Of a stretch of 35,107 bases of DNA, positions 16,537 to 25,917 are shown in pieces. The stretch is taken from positions 1-35,107 of the forward strand of contig NZ_JAKIKS010000056.1 of the NCBI RefSeq assembly GCF_023284005.1, given 5' to 3'. A program made the translations under genes and the position numbers. The notes beneath the pieces were generated by a model. The model was given only the letters and a program-made list of their open reading frames with translations. It did not search any database and had not been told where the DNA came from. How positions within the stretch are numbered: position 1 is the first letter of the stretch; every line of letters begins with the position of its first letter. The stretch comes from Shewanella surugensis (GTDB lineage Bacteria; Pseudomonadota; Gammaproteobacteria; Enterobacterales; Shewanellaceae).

Positions 16537-19341
16537 CTAATCATGGCTGAGATTGTTTGCTTGTTGCTTAAATAAGCGTAAATCGGTGATCATTTTGTTT
16601 GCTGTTAAGGGGGGGAGGGCTTGATGATTTTCGCCGGTATTAAAGAGGACGAGACGATCGGCATGCTTTGTACGCATTTTGGTTACCATAAACTTGATGA
16701 GTTCTGCGCGCGTGATATGGGTGATGTGCTCGGCAACTTTTTCTCTTTGGTTAAAGCCGTAATCTTTATTGGCTATGCTGGCCCAATAATGCTGACTACG
16801 ACTCTTCAGGTTTGTGTCTTGCTCCATAAGTTGTTTTATCAGCCCTTGTTTGGTTTTTTCCCATTCTTCTTGGGTGATTTGCATGATGGCGTAAGTAAAG
16901 TCGGCAATAAATTGATCGATGGCTTCTAAAAGTTGCAGCGGACTTCTTGTGGGTGACTGAATATAAAAAATCATGCCAGGATAGCGATTAAGCGGTAAAT
17001 AACCTGTTCCTAACATATACCCCAGTTGGCGTTGTGTTCGTAATTCATGGAAAAAGGAAGAGGACATTGTGTGATTCAGCAAACTGAAAGTACTCATGGT
17101 ATTAATGTTTGTTACAGGAGATTGATAGTAAACAATAATACTACTGTCTTGATGATAAATCGTCAGTTCTCTCATCAAGGTGTTTTGATGGCTCAAATCG
17201 ATAATTTCCCGAGCGCTGCTATCACTCGGAGAAGAGACTAGTGACAGAATAAGATTGATGCGTTTCGCTAAAGAATGCACTTCACTGATAAGCCAATCCC
17301 CGTAGACAAGTCCTTCTAGATGCACTTTTTCATAAAATAATCGGACATGCTCATGAAGATCTTCGAGGGTAAAATCTTCGAGGAACGCTGCCATTCTTGA
17401 AGGTTCAAAACTGCGTTTTTGGAGCGTCACGGTTAAACTGGTAAATAACTGCGATATCGGCTTAGATTGCTCATGATTGTACCAATTTCGCAGTATTTGT
17501 TGCTTAATGATGTTAAATCTTGCTTGTGTGAAATTGCGCTCTCTGGCTTTATTAATGATTAAAGCGAGTAAGGTCTCTTGTTTACCAGTAAAGCCCGTTA
17601 AATGCAGTGTGATCCCGCCTTGGTGAGGATAAATATTATAGCTGAGGCCTGCGACTTCGGCTTGATAAGTATATTCGGTTAGAAAATCTAGTAACATTTC
17701 AACATAGAGTCGAGTTAATGCGGCGTGACGAGGTGAGGCGGCTGCCTGAGAAGAATCTAATGATAAATAGAGGTGCCCCTTAGGCACGTTAAATTCATCA
17801 TCTTTTCGGTGCCAAATACGGTAGCCTTCTCCTTGCGAGACAATGACGGGGATCTGTGTGTGGCTTTTTTGTGTTCTGGGGCCATTATCGGGTGCAATGA
17901 AAGGGTTGATAACGGGTAATGATAGCACTTCTCTTATGTTGAGTGATTGCCATTGTGACAAGCGCTCAGAGGTTATCGTATTCACTTTGTAGTCAGAATG
18001 ATACCATTTTGCTCGAGTGTTAGTGTCAACATCTTGAGATATTAATTGAAGTCTTAAATTGGATGGCACCATGAGACTAAGCAGTCGATGGGTTGCCTCA
18101 AGAGGCAGTGCGTCCATTCGGTAATCCCCAAAAATAATATCTTCAATATCATAATGATGCATATTGATGCTTAAATGACTAGCTAGATCGAGGGGCTTGC
18201 TGGGCTCTTGATATTTAAAAGCTTGTTCCAATAATTGCGATCTTTCTTGGTAGCGCCAATGTTCAAGACCTTGGGTTTTGATTAATTCAATATATTCAAA
18301 GCTAGCGGTGATAATATCATCTATGTGCTGACAGCCTTTTTCAGTGAGTTGGATATTGATATTGTAATCTTTAAAATTATACCCGTGAGCACCGCCCCCT
18401 GCAGATAAACTCGTGGCTAGCCCTTGTGATTTTAAATAGGAAAGTAAACTGCCTTTACCTTCAAAACCCAATAAGTGGCTAATAAAAGTGAGTGGTTTAA
18501 ATTTATAAAGCTCATCGATAGCAGGTAAACTAAAACTGATCCCTAATCTTCGTTGCCTTTTTAAAGGTAATATATTGATTTGTTTGCAAAGCTGCTCTTG
18601 CTGGTAGAGAGGGGTTATTGGATAGTGTTTCGTTAATTGATGATTGGGGATGTCGCTAAAATAGTACTCTGCAAGTTGCGTTAATGCTTCCATGGGTAAG
18701 GGGGCGACTAAACAGAGGGTCATTAGATTAGCGCTATAATGCTGTTGATAAAATAGTTCTAATTCTTTTTTTAATTGTGCGGGATCGCCGGCAAGTGTTT
18801 CGAGGTTACCCACTGAAAATTTTGAGAAAGGGTGTTTTGGATTGACGGTTTCTTTTTGTACTTGATAAACTCGACGTATATCATCTTTTAGTTTTAAACT
18901 GAATTCAGATTCAATGGCATGTCTTTCTTTATCTATCCATTCTTGGCTGAATAAAGGATGGATAAAGAATTGGCTGAACCTGTCTAGTGAGTCGGTGTAG
19001 GCATCAATGTGAATATCGTAGAAAAAATTGGTTTGTTCTGTGCCTGTCCACGCGTTATTACTGCCGCCATGTTGATTAATAAATTTATGGTATTCGCCCG
19101 AGTTCGGGTATTTTTCTGTGCCTAAAAACAGCATATGTTCAAGAAAATGGGCCATGCCTGGGCGGGTCTTGGGATCGTCAAAATGTCCGACTTTTACAGC
19201 CATAGAGGCGGCGGCTATCTTGCTTTTATCGTCTTCAACTAATAAAACCGATAAACCATTCGTTAAGGTTAAATATTGATATTGTCTATGGTCATTAGGG
19301 CTTTTTATTATGGTCTGAGTTAAAGGCTCTGGCAAAATCAT
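16537..19341 (-). CDS. M16-family insulinase-like zinc metallopeptidase (protease III type)
   Basis: 934 residues if ATG 19341 is used. The inverted zinc motif HFLEH gives His65, Glu68 and His69, with the distal ligand Glu146 in HAIESEF, 77 residues after His69 as in pitrilysin and insulysin. The length fits a two-half, single-chain M16A enzyme. It should degrade peptides. Unlike E. coli PtrA no signal peptide is visible, so it may be cytoplasmic. The start is uncertain: the frame extends to an ATG at 19401 (giving 954 residues) without a ribosome site, while the 19341 start has GGAG very close. The chosen start fits the family N-terminus (PLTQTIIKSPNDHRQY). It is divergent from sixA. Confidence 0.9.
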   Translation of the reverse strand: MILPEPLTQTIIKSPNDHRQYQYLTLTNGLSVLLVEDDKSKIAAASMAVKVGHFDDPKTRPGMAHFLEHMLFLGTEKYPNSGEYHKFINQHGGSNNAWTGTEQTNFFYDIHIDAYTDSLDRFSQFFIHPLFSQEWIDKERHAIESEFSLKLKDDIRRVYQVQKETVNPKHPFSKFSVGNLETLAGDPAQLKKELELFYQQHYSANLMTLCLVAPLPMEALTQLAEYYFSDIPNHQLTKHYPITPLYQQEQLCKQINILPLKRQRRLGISFSLPAIDELYKFKPLTFISHLLGFEGKGSLLSYLKSQGLATSLSAGGGAHGYNFKDYNINIQLTEKGCQHIDDIITASFEYIELIKTQGLEHWRYQERSQLLEQAFKYQEPSKPLDLASHLSINMHHYDIEDIIFGDYRMDALPLEATHRLLSLMVPSNLRLQLISQDVDTNTRAKWYHSDYKVNTITSERLSQWQSLNIREVLSLPVINPFIAPDNGPRTQKSHTQIPVIVSQGEGYRIWHRKDDEFNVPKGHLYLSLDSSQAAASPRHAALTRLYVEMLLDFLTEYTYQAEVAGLSYNIYPHQGGITLHLTGFTGKQETLLALIINKARERNFTQARFNIIKQQILRNWYNHEQSKPISQLFTSLTVTLQKRSFEPSRMAAFLEDFTLEDLHEHVRLFYEKVHLEGLVYGDWLISEVHSLAKRINLILSLVSSPSDSSAREIIDLSHQNTLMRELTIYHQDSSIIVYYQSPVTNINTMSTFSLLNHTMSSSFFHELRTQRQLGYMLGTGYLPLNRYPGMIFYIQSPTRSPLQLLEAIDQFIADFTYAIMQITQEEWEKTKQGLIKQLMEQDTNLKSRSQHYWASIANKDYGFNQREKVAEHITHITRAELIKFMVTKMRTKHADRLVLFNTGENHQALPPLTANKMITDLRLFKQQANNLSHD

Positions 19342-19779
19342 TCTCCATTTTTGTTCTGGATATAACACGAACCCAAAATAATAAAAGTGATTAAATATCA
19401 TAAGTTAAACACTTATGATAGTGCGATGCAATATCGGCTGATGTAAAAATGTTGAGTGTGATCGATTTGCTTAAGGGCGTTCGAGAAAAGGAGATTGAAC
19501 CATTTTATGCATTATTAAGTCGGCTTACGAGTTAAAAAAGACATATTTATTTACACATTACTTTCCTTTCTTGTTGAATCATTGTTTTATTTAGTTGCTT
19601 TTTTTTGTTATTTCCTGCTGTTTTTTTAACAAAAATAGCAGGATTAAGTTAATTTTTTCATATAGAATGATGCCAGAGTCTATTTTAAGTGCGTGAATGT
19701 GTTTACATAAGGTATGTTAGATTGTTCATTGCCGAGAGTATCAACTTACAACAATGCTAAATGGGATCTGCACAGCAGT
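19342..19779. other. divergent intergenic region before the M16 peptidase and sixA
   Basis: About 438 bases holding the promoters of two divergent genes. It contains a 12-bp hairpin with one mismatch (cctgctgttttt 19614-19625, aaaaatagcagg 19631-19642, 5-base loop), about 140 bases before sixA. The first ATG in the sixA frame (19714) is not preferred; see sixA. Confidence 0.5.
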
Positions 19780-20259
19780 ATGCAACTATATTTAATGCGA
19801 CATGGTGAAGCTGGTTACCAGGCTCATTCTGATAAAGAGCGGACATTGACTGACGCAGGTCGGTTTCAAACAGCAATGATGAGTCATTGGTTAGTGCGTT
19901 CAGTGACACATTTTGATCTTGTATTGGTGAGCCCTTATGTGCGTGCTCAGCAAACTTGGCAAGAAGTGGCTCAACACTTTGCAGAGCCAAATGAATGGAT
20001 TGTATTAGAAGAATTAACGCCTTCGAATAATGCCAGTGATACGCTTGATGTGGTGCTAGCTTATGCTGAACAATATGAGGCTGAAAACGTATTGGTGATT
20101 GCTCATATGCCATTATTGGGTTATTTGGTTCATGCGATGTTACCTCATATTGAGCCGCCTTTATTTACCACGTCAGGTATTACACTTATCGAGAAAAGCC
20201 ATGAAAGTACGTTCCTTGTTTGGCAAGAGTCGCCTCATTCATGTTGTAAAATATCATAG
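19780..20259 (+). CDS. sixA: phosphohistidine phosphatase SixA
   Basis: 159 residues, close to E. coli SixA (161). The RHG catalytic motif is at the very N-terminus (MQLYLMRHGEAG), with the second His in VIAHMPLLG near residue 108. In E. coli SixA dephosphorylates the HPt domain of the ArcB phosphorelay. ATG 19780 is chosen because it puts RHGE at the usual position; an in-frame ATG at 19714 would add 22 unrelated residues. It lies in the fadJ-sixA-smrB-prmB-aroC neighbourhood known from E. coli, here split from fadJ by about 11 kb. It converges with smrB. Confidence 0.92.
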   Translation: MQLYLMRHGEAGYQAHSDKERTLTDAGRFQTAMMSHWLVRSVTHFDLVLVSPYVRAQQTWQEVAQHFAEPNEWIVLEELTPSNNASDTLDVVLAYAEQYEAENVLVIAHMPLLGYLVHAMLPHIEPPLFTTSGITLIEKSHESTFLVWQESPHSCCKIS

Positions 20260-20276
20260 CGTATTAATGCTTAACG

Positions 20277-20316
20277 CCTAAGTGACTTTGATACGTGGAT
20301 CGTCAAGTCACTTAGG
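20277..20316. terminator. inverted repeat between convergent sixA and smrB
   Basis: A perfect 12-bp stem (cctaagtgactt 20277-20288, aagtcacttagg 20305-20316) with a 16-base loop lies in the short gap between convergent genes. The position suits a bidirectional terminator, though U-tracts are lacking on both strands. Confidence 0.55.
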
Positions 20317-20326
20317 GGGATATTGC

Positions 20327-20857
20327 TCAAGATGTAAAAAGGGCTTCTTCAATATCGATGAGTATGAGTAATGCTGCATTGCCGCCCCATTCTTTAGGCG
20401 CCTGATGGAATGCTCTTATTTGAGGATGTTGGGCCAACCAAAGGGGTAATTGTTGCTTTAATATGCCGCTGCCATGACCATGCATGACACTGCAACAGGG
20501 ACTGTGTTGTTTAATCGCCGCTTTAATGAGCGCGACTAATTCGAGTTTGGCTTCTGATTGCCTCAGACCATGAAGATCTAATAACAAATCTGGACTGTAA
20601 TCGCCTCGGCGTAATCGTTTTAATTCAAAGCTGTCGACATCTTCTCTTACCCAGCGCATTGGTCCCTCTGTTGGCATTAAAGGTTGGTAAGTATCAGAAA
20701 AATAGCTATCAGCATGCAGCTTTTGCTCTCTTTCTTCTAACTTAGCTTTATTTTTGGGTGAGGCAGTGAAATGACGCTTATCTTGTTTTAAAGGCTTAAT
20801 ACCTTGAATTAGCGTTGAAAACAGAGCCTGACCATCATCATCATATTTTTTATTCAT
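20327..20857 (-). CDS. smrB: SmrB, Smr-domain endonuclease (ribosome rescue)
   Basis: 176 residues with a basic N-terminal tail and a C-terminal Smr domain: [14 protein letters not shown] (DLHG motif, about residues 92-104) and [18 protein letters not shown] (HGxGxG motif, about 123-140). SmrB cleaves mRNA at collided ribosomes in E. coli. The gene is divergent from prmB and converges with sixA, the same local order as in E. coli. No clear ribosome site precedes ATG 20857, but the N-terminus [13 protein letters not shown] looks natural. Confidence 0.92.
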   Translation of the reverse strand: MNKKYDDDGQALFSTLIQGIKPLKQDKRHFTASPKNKAKLEEREQKLHADSYFSDTYQPLMPTEGPMRWVREDVDSFELKRLRRGDYSPDLLLDLHGLRQSEAKLELVALIKAAIKQHSPCCSVMHGHGSGILKQQLPLWLAQHPQIRAFHQAPKEWGGNAALLILIDIEEALFTS

Positions 20858-20936
20858 GGGGGTATTTTATTGAATTCGATGCCATATGAATAGACTTCAG
20901 TTACAATGAAGCCCAATTATTATGTTGGAGTCTATT

Positions 20937-21878
20937 TTGGATAAGATTTTTGTTGATGAAGCGGTAGCAGAATTACGTACAGTGGGAGATATGTTACGTT
21001 GGGCGGTGAGCCGTTTTAATGATGCAAATATTTATTATGGTCATGGAACCGACAATGCGTGGGACGAAGCCATTGCCTTGGTCTTTCATGCATTACATTT
21101 ACCTGAAAAGATAGGTCAACAGGTTATCCATAGTAACCTTACCAGCAGTGAAAAGCATAAAATCGTCGAATTGATTATTCGTCGTGTTCAAGAGCGTCTT
21201 CCTGTGCCTTATTTGACGAATCAAGCGAGCTTTGCGGGTTTATCATTTTATGTTGACGAGCGAGTATTAGTGCCTCGCTCTCCTATTGCTGAAATGATTG
21301 CCCAACGTTTTAGCCCTTGGTTATATAAGCCGACTCATCGCATTCTAGATTTATGTACGGGTAGCGCCTGTATTGCGATAGCCTGTGCTTATGAATTTGA
21401 AGACGCCGAAGTGGATGCACTTGACATTAGCTCAGATGCATTAGATGTCGCTCAAATTAATATTGAATCTCTTGGGGTGATGGATAGGGTTTATGCCATG
21501 GAGTCGGATTTATTTTCGGCGATCCCAAAAGGCCCACAATATGATCTTATTGTTTCTAACCCTCCTTATGTGGATGCTGAAGATATTGATGATATGCCAG
21601 AAGAATATCATCATGAACCTGAATTGGGTTTAGCGTCAGGTCATGATGGGTTGGATCTTACTAAGCGTATTTTAGCCAATGCTGCCGATTATTTAACGCC
21701 AACAGGTCTACTGGTTGTCGAAGTGGGGAATTCAATGGTGCATATGGTTGAACAATTTCCTGACGTTCCCTTCACTTGGGTGGGTTTTGAAAATGGGGGC
21801 GACGGGGTCTTTGTATTGACCTATGATCAACTTATTGAGCATAGTGCTGTATTTAGCGATTATAAAGACAGCGAATAA
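20937..21878 (+). CDS. prmB: ribosomal protein L3 N5-glutamine methyltransferase PrmB
   Basis: 313 residues from a TTG start. Sequence hallmarks: [19 protein letters not shown] N-terminus, SAM-binding [14 protein letters not shown] near residues 138-151, and catalytic NPPY in [11 protein letters not shown] near 202. It methylates Gln150 of ribosomal protein L3. I chose TTG 20937 because GGAG (20927-20930) sits 6 bases before it and E. coli PrmB begins with the same DKIFVDEAV sequence. An ATG at 20922, five codons earlier, has no ribosome site. aroC follows after about 105 bases. Confidence 0.92.
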   Translation: MDKIFVDEAVAELRTVGDMLRWAVSRFNDANIYYGHGTDNAWDEAIALVFHALHLPEKIGQQVIHSNLTSSEKHKIVELIIRRVQERLPVPYLTNQASFAGLSFYVDERVLVPRSPIAEMIAQRFSPWLYKPTHRILDLCTGSACIAIACAYEFEDAEVDALDISSDALDVAQINIESLGVMDRVYAMESDLFSAIPKGPQYDLIVSNPPYVDAEDIDDMPEEYHHEPELGLASGHDGLDLTKRILANAADYLTPTGLLVVEVGNSMVHMVEQFPDVPFTWVGFENGGDGVFVLTYDQLIEHSAVFSDYKDSE

Positions 21879-21917
21879 GTTTGCTGTTTGATGTGTTAAC
21901 TTTTTATGTTTAACTCT

Positions 21918-21950
21918 GATCCTTAATGGCGTGCCGTACTGTTAAGGATC
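21918..21950. repeat. 9-bp inverted repeat between prmB and aroC
   Basis: gatccttaa (21918-21926) and ttaaggatc (21942-21950) are exact complements around a 15-base loop. No T-tract follows. It might be a processing or attenuation structure in the prmB-aroC message. Confidence 0.5.
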
Positions 21951-21983
21951 GCTTACATATTATTGTTTGAGGTGTAAAAGCGG

Positions 21984-23078
21984 ATGTCGGGAAACAGTAT
22001 AGGTCAAAATTTTGTTGTGACGACTTTTGGTGAAAGTCATGGTGTTGCCTTGGGTTGTATTATTGATGGTTGTCCACCGGGCGTGGCATTAAGTGAAGCT
22101 GATTTGCAACATGATCTCGATCGTCGTCGCCCAGGGACTTCACGCTATACAACGGCAAGACGTGAACCTGATGCTGTTCGTATTTTATCGGGTGTGTTCG
22201 AAGGTAAAACCACAGGTACATCCATTGGTCTTTTGATTGAAAATACTGATCAGCGCAGTAAAGACTATTCTAATATTAAAGATATTTTTCGTCCGGGGCA
22301 CGCTGATTATACTTATCAGCAAAAATATGGTTTACGGGATTACCGTGGTGGTGGTCGTGCTTCTGCACGTGAAACGGCGATGCGAGTGGCAGCCGGTGCT
22401 GTTGCTAAAAAGTACTTAAAGCAAATCCATGGTATCGAAATCAATGGTTTTATGTCGCAATTAGGGCCGATTACAGCCGAGACCATTGATGTCGAACAAA
22501 TTGAGCAAAATCCTTTTTTCTTTCCTGATGCCAGTAAGCTTGAAGCGCTCGATGAATATATGCGTGATTTGAAAAAAAGTGGCGATTCCATTGGCGCTAA
22601 ACTTACCGTTGTTGCCACTGGCGTCCCTGTGGGATTAGGCGAGCCGGTGTTTGATCGTTTAGATGCCGAAATTGCCCATGCATTAATGGGCATTAATGCG
22701 GTGAAAGGGGTTGAGATTGGTGATGGCTTTGCTGTAGTCGAGCAAAAAGGCTCAGAGCACCGTGACTTAATGTCTCCAAAAGGGTTTGAGTCTAATCATG
22801 CGGGTGGCATTTTAGGCGGTATTTCATCAGGTCAGCCTATCGTTGCGCACTTGGCGTTAAAGCCAACTTCGAGTATTAGCGTACCGGGTCAGAGCATGAC
22901 AGCCCAAGGTGAAATCGCTGAAGTGGTGACCAAAGGGCGTCACGATCCTTGTGTGGGGATAAGAGCGGTGCCGATTGCTGAAGCGATGATAGCCATTGTG
23001 TTGATGGATCATCTGTTAAGACACAGAGCGCAAAATATGGATGTGCATAGCGACACGCCTGTTATTGGCATGCGCTAG
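21984..23078 (+). CDS. aroC: chorismate synthase
   Basis: 364 residues, the normal AroC length. Signatures: [21 protein letters not shown] at residues 13-33, [13 protein letters not shown] near 121-133 and [16 protein letters not shown] near 315-330. It converts EPSP to chorismate using reduced FMN, the last shikimate-pathway step, in the cytoplasm. ATG 21984 follows a modest purine-rich site (GAGGTG, 21969-21974). Position downstream of prmB matches E. coli. Confidence 0.97.
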   Translation: MSGNSIGQNFVVTTFGESHGVALGCIIDGCPPGVALSEADLQHDLDRRRPGTSRYTTARREPDAVRILSGVFEGKTTGTSIGLLIENTDQRSKDYSNIKDIFRPGHADYTYQQKYGLRDYRGGGRASARETAMRVAAGAVAKKYLKQIHGIEINGFMSQLGPITAETIDVEQIEQNPFFFPDASKLEALDEYMRDLKKSGDSIGAKLTVVATGVPVGLGEPVFDRLDAEIAHALMGINAVKGVEIGDGFAVVEQKGSEHRDLMSPKGFESNHAGGILGGISSGQPIVAHLALKPTSSISVPGQSMTAQGEIAEVVTKGRHDPCVGIRAVPIAEAMIAIVLMDHLLRHRAQNMDVHSDTPVIGMR

Positions 23079-23165
23079 CGTTGAGTATGAATTGAGAGTG
23101 AGAGGCTCATTAAGCTTTGGTTTTTATTCGGGCTTGTAAGTGAACGATTAGTGAGGCTTTAATGG

Positions 23166-24284
23166 ATGAAAAATCGGTTTCGTTTAGGGGTGATTATTAA
23201 CCCGCTTGCAGGCTTAGGTGGCAGTGTCGCCTTAAAAGGCAGTGATGGCGTGGCGCTCGAAGCTTTATCTAAAGGTGCTTTGCCCCAAGCAATGAGTCGA
23301 ATGGCACAAGCGCTTTCAAAGGTTGAGCCTGATAAAGACAGAATTGATATCGTGACGGCATCGGGTGATATGGGAGAAAATATTGCTCGGAAAATGGGGT
23401 TTACGACAGATGTCGTGTATCAGGCGCCCATCAGAACGCAGGCACAAGATACTAAAGCGGCTGTAACGGAGCTTCTTAAGCACAATCTCGATTTATTGTT
23501 ATTTGCGGGGGGGGATGGGACTGCACGGGATATTTATACCGTTGTTGATGACGCGTTACCCGTATTGGGTGTGCCTGCTGGAGTGAAAATTCATTCAGGA
23601 GTGTATGGCGTCAGCCCTTATGCATCAGGTCATGTAGTGAAACTGTTACTCGATGGGGAACTTGTTAGTTTGATGAGTGCGGATGTCATGGATATTGATG
23701 AAGCTCTTTTTAGGCAAGGACATGTTCAATCGAAGTGGTTTGGCGAGATGCAAGTGCCCGCTGAGCCTCACTATGTGCAAGCGGTTAAGCAAGGAGGCAT
23801 AGAATCTGAAGCATGGGTGCTTGCTGATATCGCAGCAGAAGCCATGGAATTGATGGACGATGAATTGTGCATTATGGGCTCAGGCAGTACGATTGCTTTT
23901 ATTATGGCAGAGATGGGAGTGGAAAATACTTTATTAGGTGTCGATTTAATAAAGGCGCACTCTCTTATTCAGGCCGATCTAACAGCCACGGAACTGCTTG
24001 AGCAAACAGTGCATCAATCTGTAAAATTAATGATCACCTTGATTGGCGGGCAAGGGCATATTTTAGGGCGGGGTAATCAGCAGTTATCGCCAGCACTTAT
24101 TCGTCAAATAGGGAAAGAAAACATTATTATCTTAGCGACTAAAGCCAAATTAAAGGCTTTAGAAGGACGCCCCTTAATGGTAGATTCAGGCGATCCTGTG
24201 TTAGACAAAACGCTTGCTGGGTATTATAAAGTTATTACGGGGTACCATGACTATGTGATGTATCCCGTGGCTGAGATAAATTAA
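23166..24284 (+). CDS. ATP-NAD/AcoX kinase-family protein (COG3199 type)
   Basis: 372 residues. The N-terminus LGVIINPLAGLGG and the nucleotide-binding FAGGDGTARDIYTVV (near residues 115-129) place it in the NAD kinase/diacylglycerol kinase-like fold. A later GSGSTIAFIMAEMG segment and GGQGHILGRGNQQLSP are typical of the COG3199 branch. True substrate is not established for most members; NAD-type or acetoin-related substrates have been proposed. It sits in the aroC-yfcL neighbourhood, as in Shewanella. The start ATG follows an out-of-frame ATG by 4 bases. Confidence 0.82.
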   Translation: MKNRFRLGVIINPLAGLGGSVALKGSDGVALEALSKGALPQAMSRMAQALSKVEPDKDRIDIVTASGDMGENIARKMGFTTDVVYQAPIRTQAQDTKAAVTELLKHNLDLLLFAGGDGTARDIYTVVDDALPVLGVPAGVKIHSGVYGVSPYASGHVVKLLLDGELVSLMSADVMDIDEALFRQGHVQSKWFGEMQVPAEPHYVQAVKQGGIESEAWVLADIAAEAMELMDDELCIMGSGSTIAFIMAEMGVENTLLGVDLIKAHSLIQADLTATELLEQTVHQSVKLMITLIGGQGHILGRGNQQLSPALIRQIGKENIIILATKAKLKALEGRPLMVDSGDPVLDKTLAGYYKVITGYHDYVMYPVAEIN

Positions 24285-24288
24285 CATG

Positions 24289-24317
24289 CTATGGGTATTA
24301 ATGTGTTAATACCCTAG
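24289..24317. repeat. intergenic hairpin before yfcL
   Basis: gggtattaa (24293-24301) and ttaataccc (24306-24314) form a perfect 9-bp stem with loop tgtg, extendable by cta/tag across one bulged base. No T-run follows. It lies between the COG3199-type gene and yfcL. Confidence 0.5.
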
Positions 24318-24390
24318 TGAACCTATGCGCATAGTCATATGTGTATTGATAAAAGATAATTGGATTTTAAAGTCATTCGGTGGAGATCCC

Positions 24391-24660
24391 ATGTTAGAGA
24401 AGTACGAACAAACATTGCAAAATTGGATTGAAGGCATTGTCGAGTCAGGTGATGATGATGCTTTATTTGCCAGTGGTTATTTACAAGGACATTTTGCGGT
24501 GGTGTTGTCACAACTTGAAGCTGAAGAAAATCAAGGTTTGAATCATTTATCACTGAAAATGCAGACTTGTTTAGACTTAGCCAAAGAAGAGCTTATTGAG
24601 CAAGATTATGTACTTGTTGAAGCAGCATGGGGACAGTTACGCCATCAAATCGCTGCTTAG
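24391..24660 (+). CDS. yfcL: YfcL family protein
   Basis: 89 residues, small and acidic: MLEKYEQTLQNWIEGIVESG, then DDDALFASGYLQGHFAVVLSQLE. This matches the YfcL pattern, a conserved cytoplasmic protein of unknown function found near aroC in enterobacteria and Shewanella. ATG 24391 is chosen for its GGAG site at 24382-24385; the open frame extends to ATG 24325, but that part is unlike the family. Confidence 0.85.
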   Translation: MLEKYEQTLQNWIEGIVESGDDDALFASGYLQGHFAVVLSQLEAEENQGLNHLSLKMQTCLDLAKEELIEQDYVLVEAAWGQLRHQIAA

Positions 24661-24689
24661 TTATTGAATGCCAAACATTTATGGATTAA

Positions 24690-25235
24690 ATGAAGAAAAA
24701 TTTAATGAAATCAAGTTATATCGGTATTGGGCTATCGAACCCAAAAAGCCCGACCAATGTGGGTGGGATCATGCGAGCGGCGGGCTGTTATGAGGCTGAT
24801 GCGGTCTTTTTTACAGGCAAGCGTTATCTTTTAGCCGCAAGTAACGGTAATGCCCAGTATAATACGGATACTCAAGGTGCGGGTTTAGCTATCCCACTCA
24901 GTCAAATCGATGATTTACGCAATGCTGTTGCAGATGATGTGAGTATTGTTTGTGTGGACTTAGTGGAAGGAGCTTGCTCTTTACCTGAGTTTCAACATCC
25001 AGATAAAGCGTTATATATTTTTGGACCTGAAGATGGCACCGTCAGTCAGGCCTTAATTGATAGCAGTGATGCTGTGGTGTATATGCCGACCAAAGGGTGC
25101 ATGAATTTAGCGGCTTCAGTCAATGTATTATTGTATGATCGCACCGCTAAAATGGCTCATTTTGATAAAGGTGATGCATTAATCAGACAAAGCCGAGATA
25201 CTAATAATCGCGTTAGAGTTAAAATACCTAGCTAA
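24690..25235 (+). CDS. TrmH/SpoU-family RNA methyltransferase
   Basis: 181 residues. SPOUT motifs: motif 1 NPKSPTNVGGIMRAAGCYEA (about 18-37), motif 2 ALYIFGPEDGTVSQ (about 107-120) and motif 3 KGCMNLAASVNVLLYDR (about 135-151). It should methylate a ribose 2'-O in tRNA or rRNA through a knotted SAM site. It differs from TrmL (YibK) in its motif 1 and I do not assign a specific target. The start may alternatively be ATG 24705. It follows yfcL by 29 bases, probably co-transcribed, and ends before a good terminator. Confidence 0.87.
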   Translation: MKKNLMKSSYIGIGLSNPKSPTNVGGIMRAAGCYEADAVFFTGKRYLLAASNGNAQYNTDTQGAGLAIPLSQIDDLRNAVADDVSIVCVDLVEGACSLPEFQHPDKALYIFGPEDGTVSQALIDSSDAVVYMPTKGCMNLAASVNVLLYDRTAKMAHFDKGDALIRQSRDTNNRVRVKIPS

Positions 25236-25263
25236 AAGGTTGATTAGTACCTCTTTGATATTT

Positions 25264-25290
25264 AAAGGGAAGCGTATTGCTTCCCTTTTT
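25264..25290 (+). terminator. rho-independent terminator after the RNA methyltransferase
   Basis: A perfect 10-bp stem (aaagggaagc 25264-25273, gcttcccttt 25279-25288) with loop gtatt leads into a T-run. It may also serve the convergent gene ending at 25334, because the reverse strand ends in TTTAAAT. Confidence 0.88.
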
Positions 25291-25333
25291 AGTGTCCGTT
25301 TTAAAATCACTTTATTATGATGTCATTTATTTT

Positions 25334-25804
25334 CTAGCTTATTTCTAAGGAGGTTAAATAACCTCGAGTCTCTTCAATAAGCTTATTCGGGTATTGGCGG
25401 TAGTCTAAATAGGGGACCAGCAAACAAGATTGGCAAGTATTAAGACGAGGCTCGGTTTGAGTCGCTGAAAAATGTGCTAAATTGAGTGATAACTGGGTTG
25501 CTGAGCTTTGGCCTGAAACGATATGTATTTGTGACTGAGAGGATAGCTGTGTTGCATTGATATGAATTTGTTCGCTTTCTTTAAGCAGAAAATCATCTCG
25601 ATAGCTTTTCCAATCTTCTGTTGGGCACATTATTTTAGCCATTATAGTCAAAATCTTTCGCCAGTGGTTACCGTTTAGTGCGATGAGTGACGCGATAGCA
25701 TCGGCTTGATTATGAGACCAATTATCTGGAAATGTTGGTGGGTTGGGCAGATAAAAACAGCATTTAGCATCGTTAGGCCCTAAGGTCGATATTGTTTTAT
25801 TCAT
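25334..25804 (-). CDS. conserved hypothetical protein, Shewanella-type
   Basis: 156 residues, no signal peptide or membrane helix. It begins MNKTISTLGPNDAKCCFYLP and contains LIALNGNHWRKILTIMAKIM (about 41-60). Cysteines lie early (CC at 15-16) and late (CQSC near 128). It resembles uncharacterised proteins I associate with Shewanella (possibly the DUF6942 group), but this cannot be checked here. Codon use is normal and no overlapping ORF competes. Confidence 0.72.
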   Translation of the reverse strand: MNKTISTLGPNDAKCCFYLPNPPTFPDNWSHNQADAIASLIALNGNHWRKILTIMAKIMCPTEDWKSYRDDFLLKESEQIHINATQLSSQSQIHIVSGQSSATQLSLNLAHFSATQTEPRLNTCQSCLLVPYLDYRQYPNKLIEETRGYLTSLEIS

Positions 25805-25870
25805 TATCAGCTAATGGTTCATTTTACTTGGGAGCATATTAATGCAATGGTTGTGCTAAAGGCTATCATT

Positions 25871-25917
25871 ATACCCAAGCTCATTGAAGATGCCGGATTC
25901 AGCTGATTTGGGTGTAG
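25871..25917. repeat. REP-like palindromic element overlapping the DGC stop codon
   Basis: The arms acccaa (25873-25878) and ttgggt (25908-25913) are extended by ta and gta ends around a central gaagatgccggattcagctg-type spacer. The pattern resembles dispersed intergenic palindromes of Shewanella and Vibrio genomes. The stop codon and last few codons of the diguanylate cyclase lie inside it. Confidence 0.4.

Noticed and set aside
19757..20113. Minus ORF of 118 codons over sixA
   Set aside because: It is fully antisense to sixA, which has the RHG motif and normal length.
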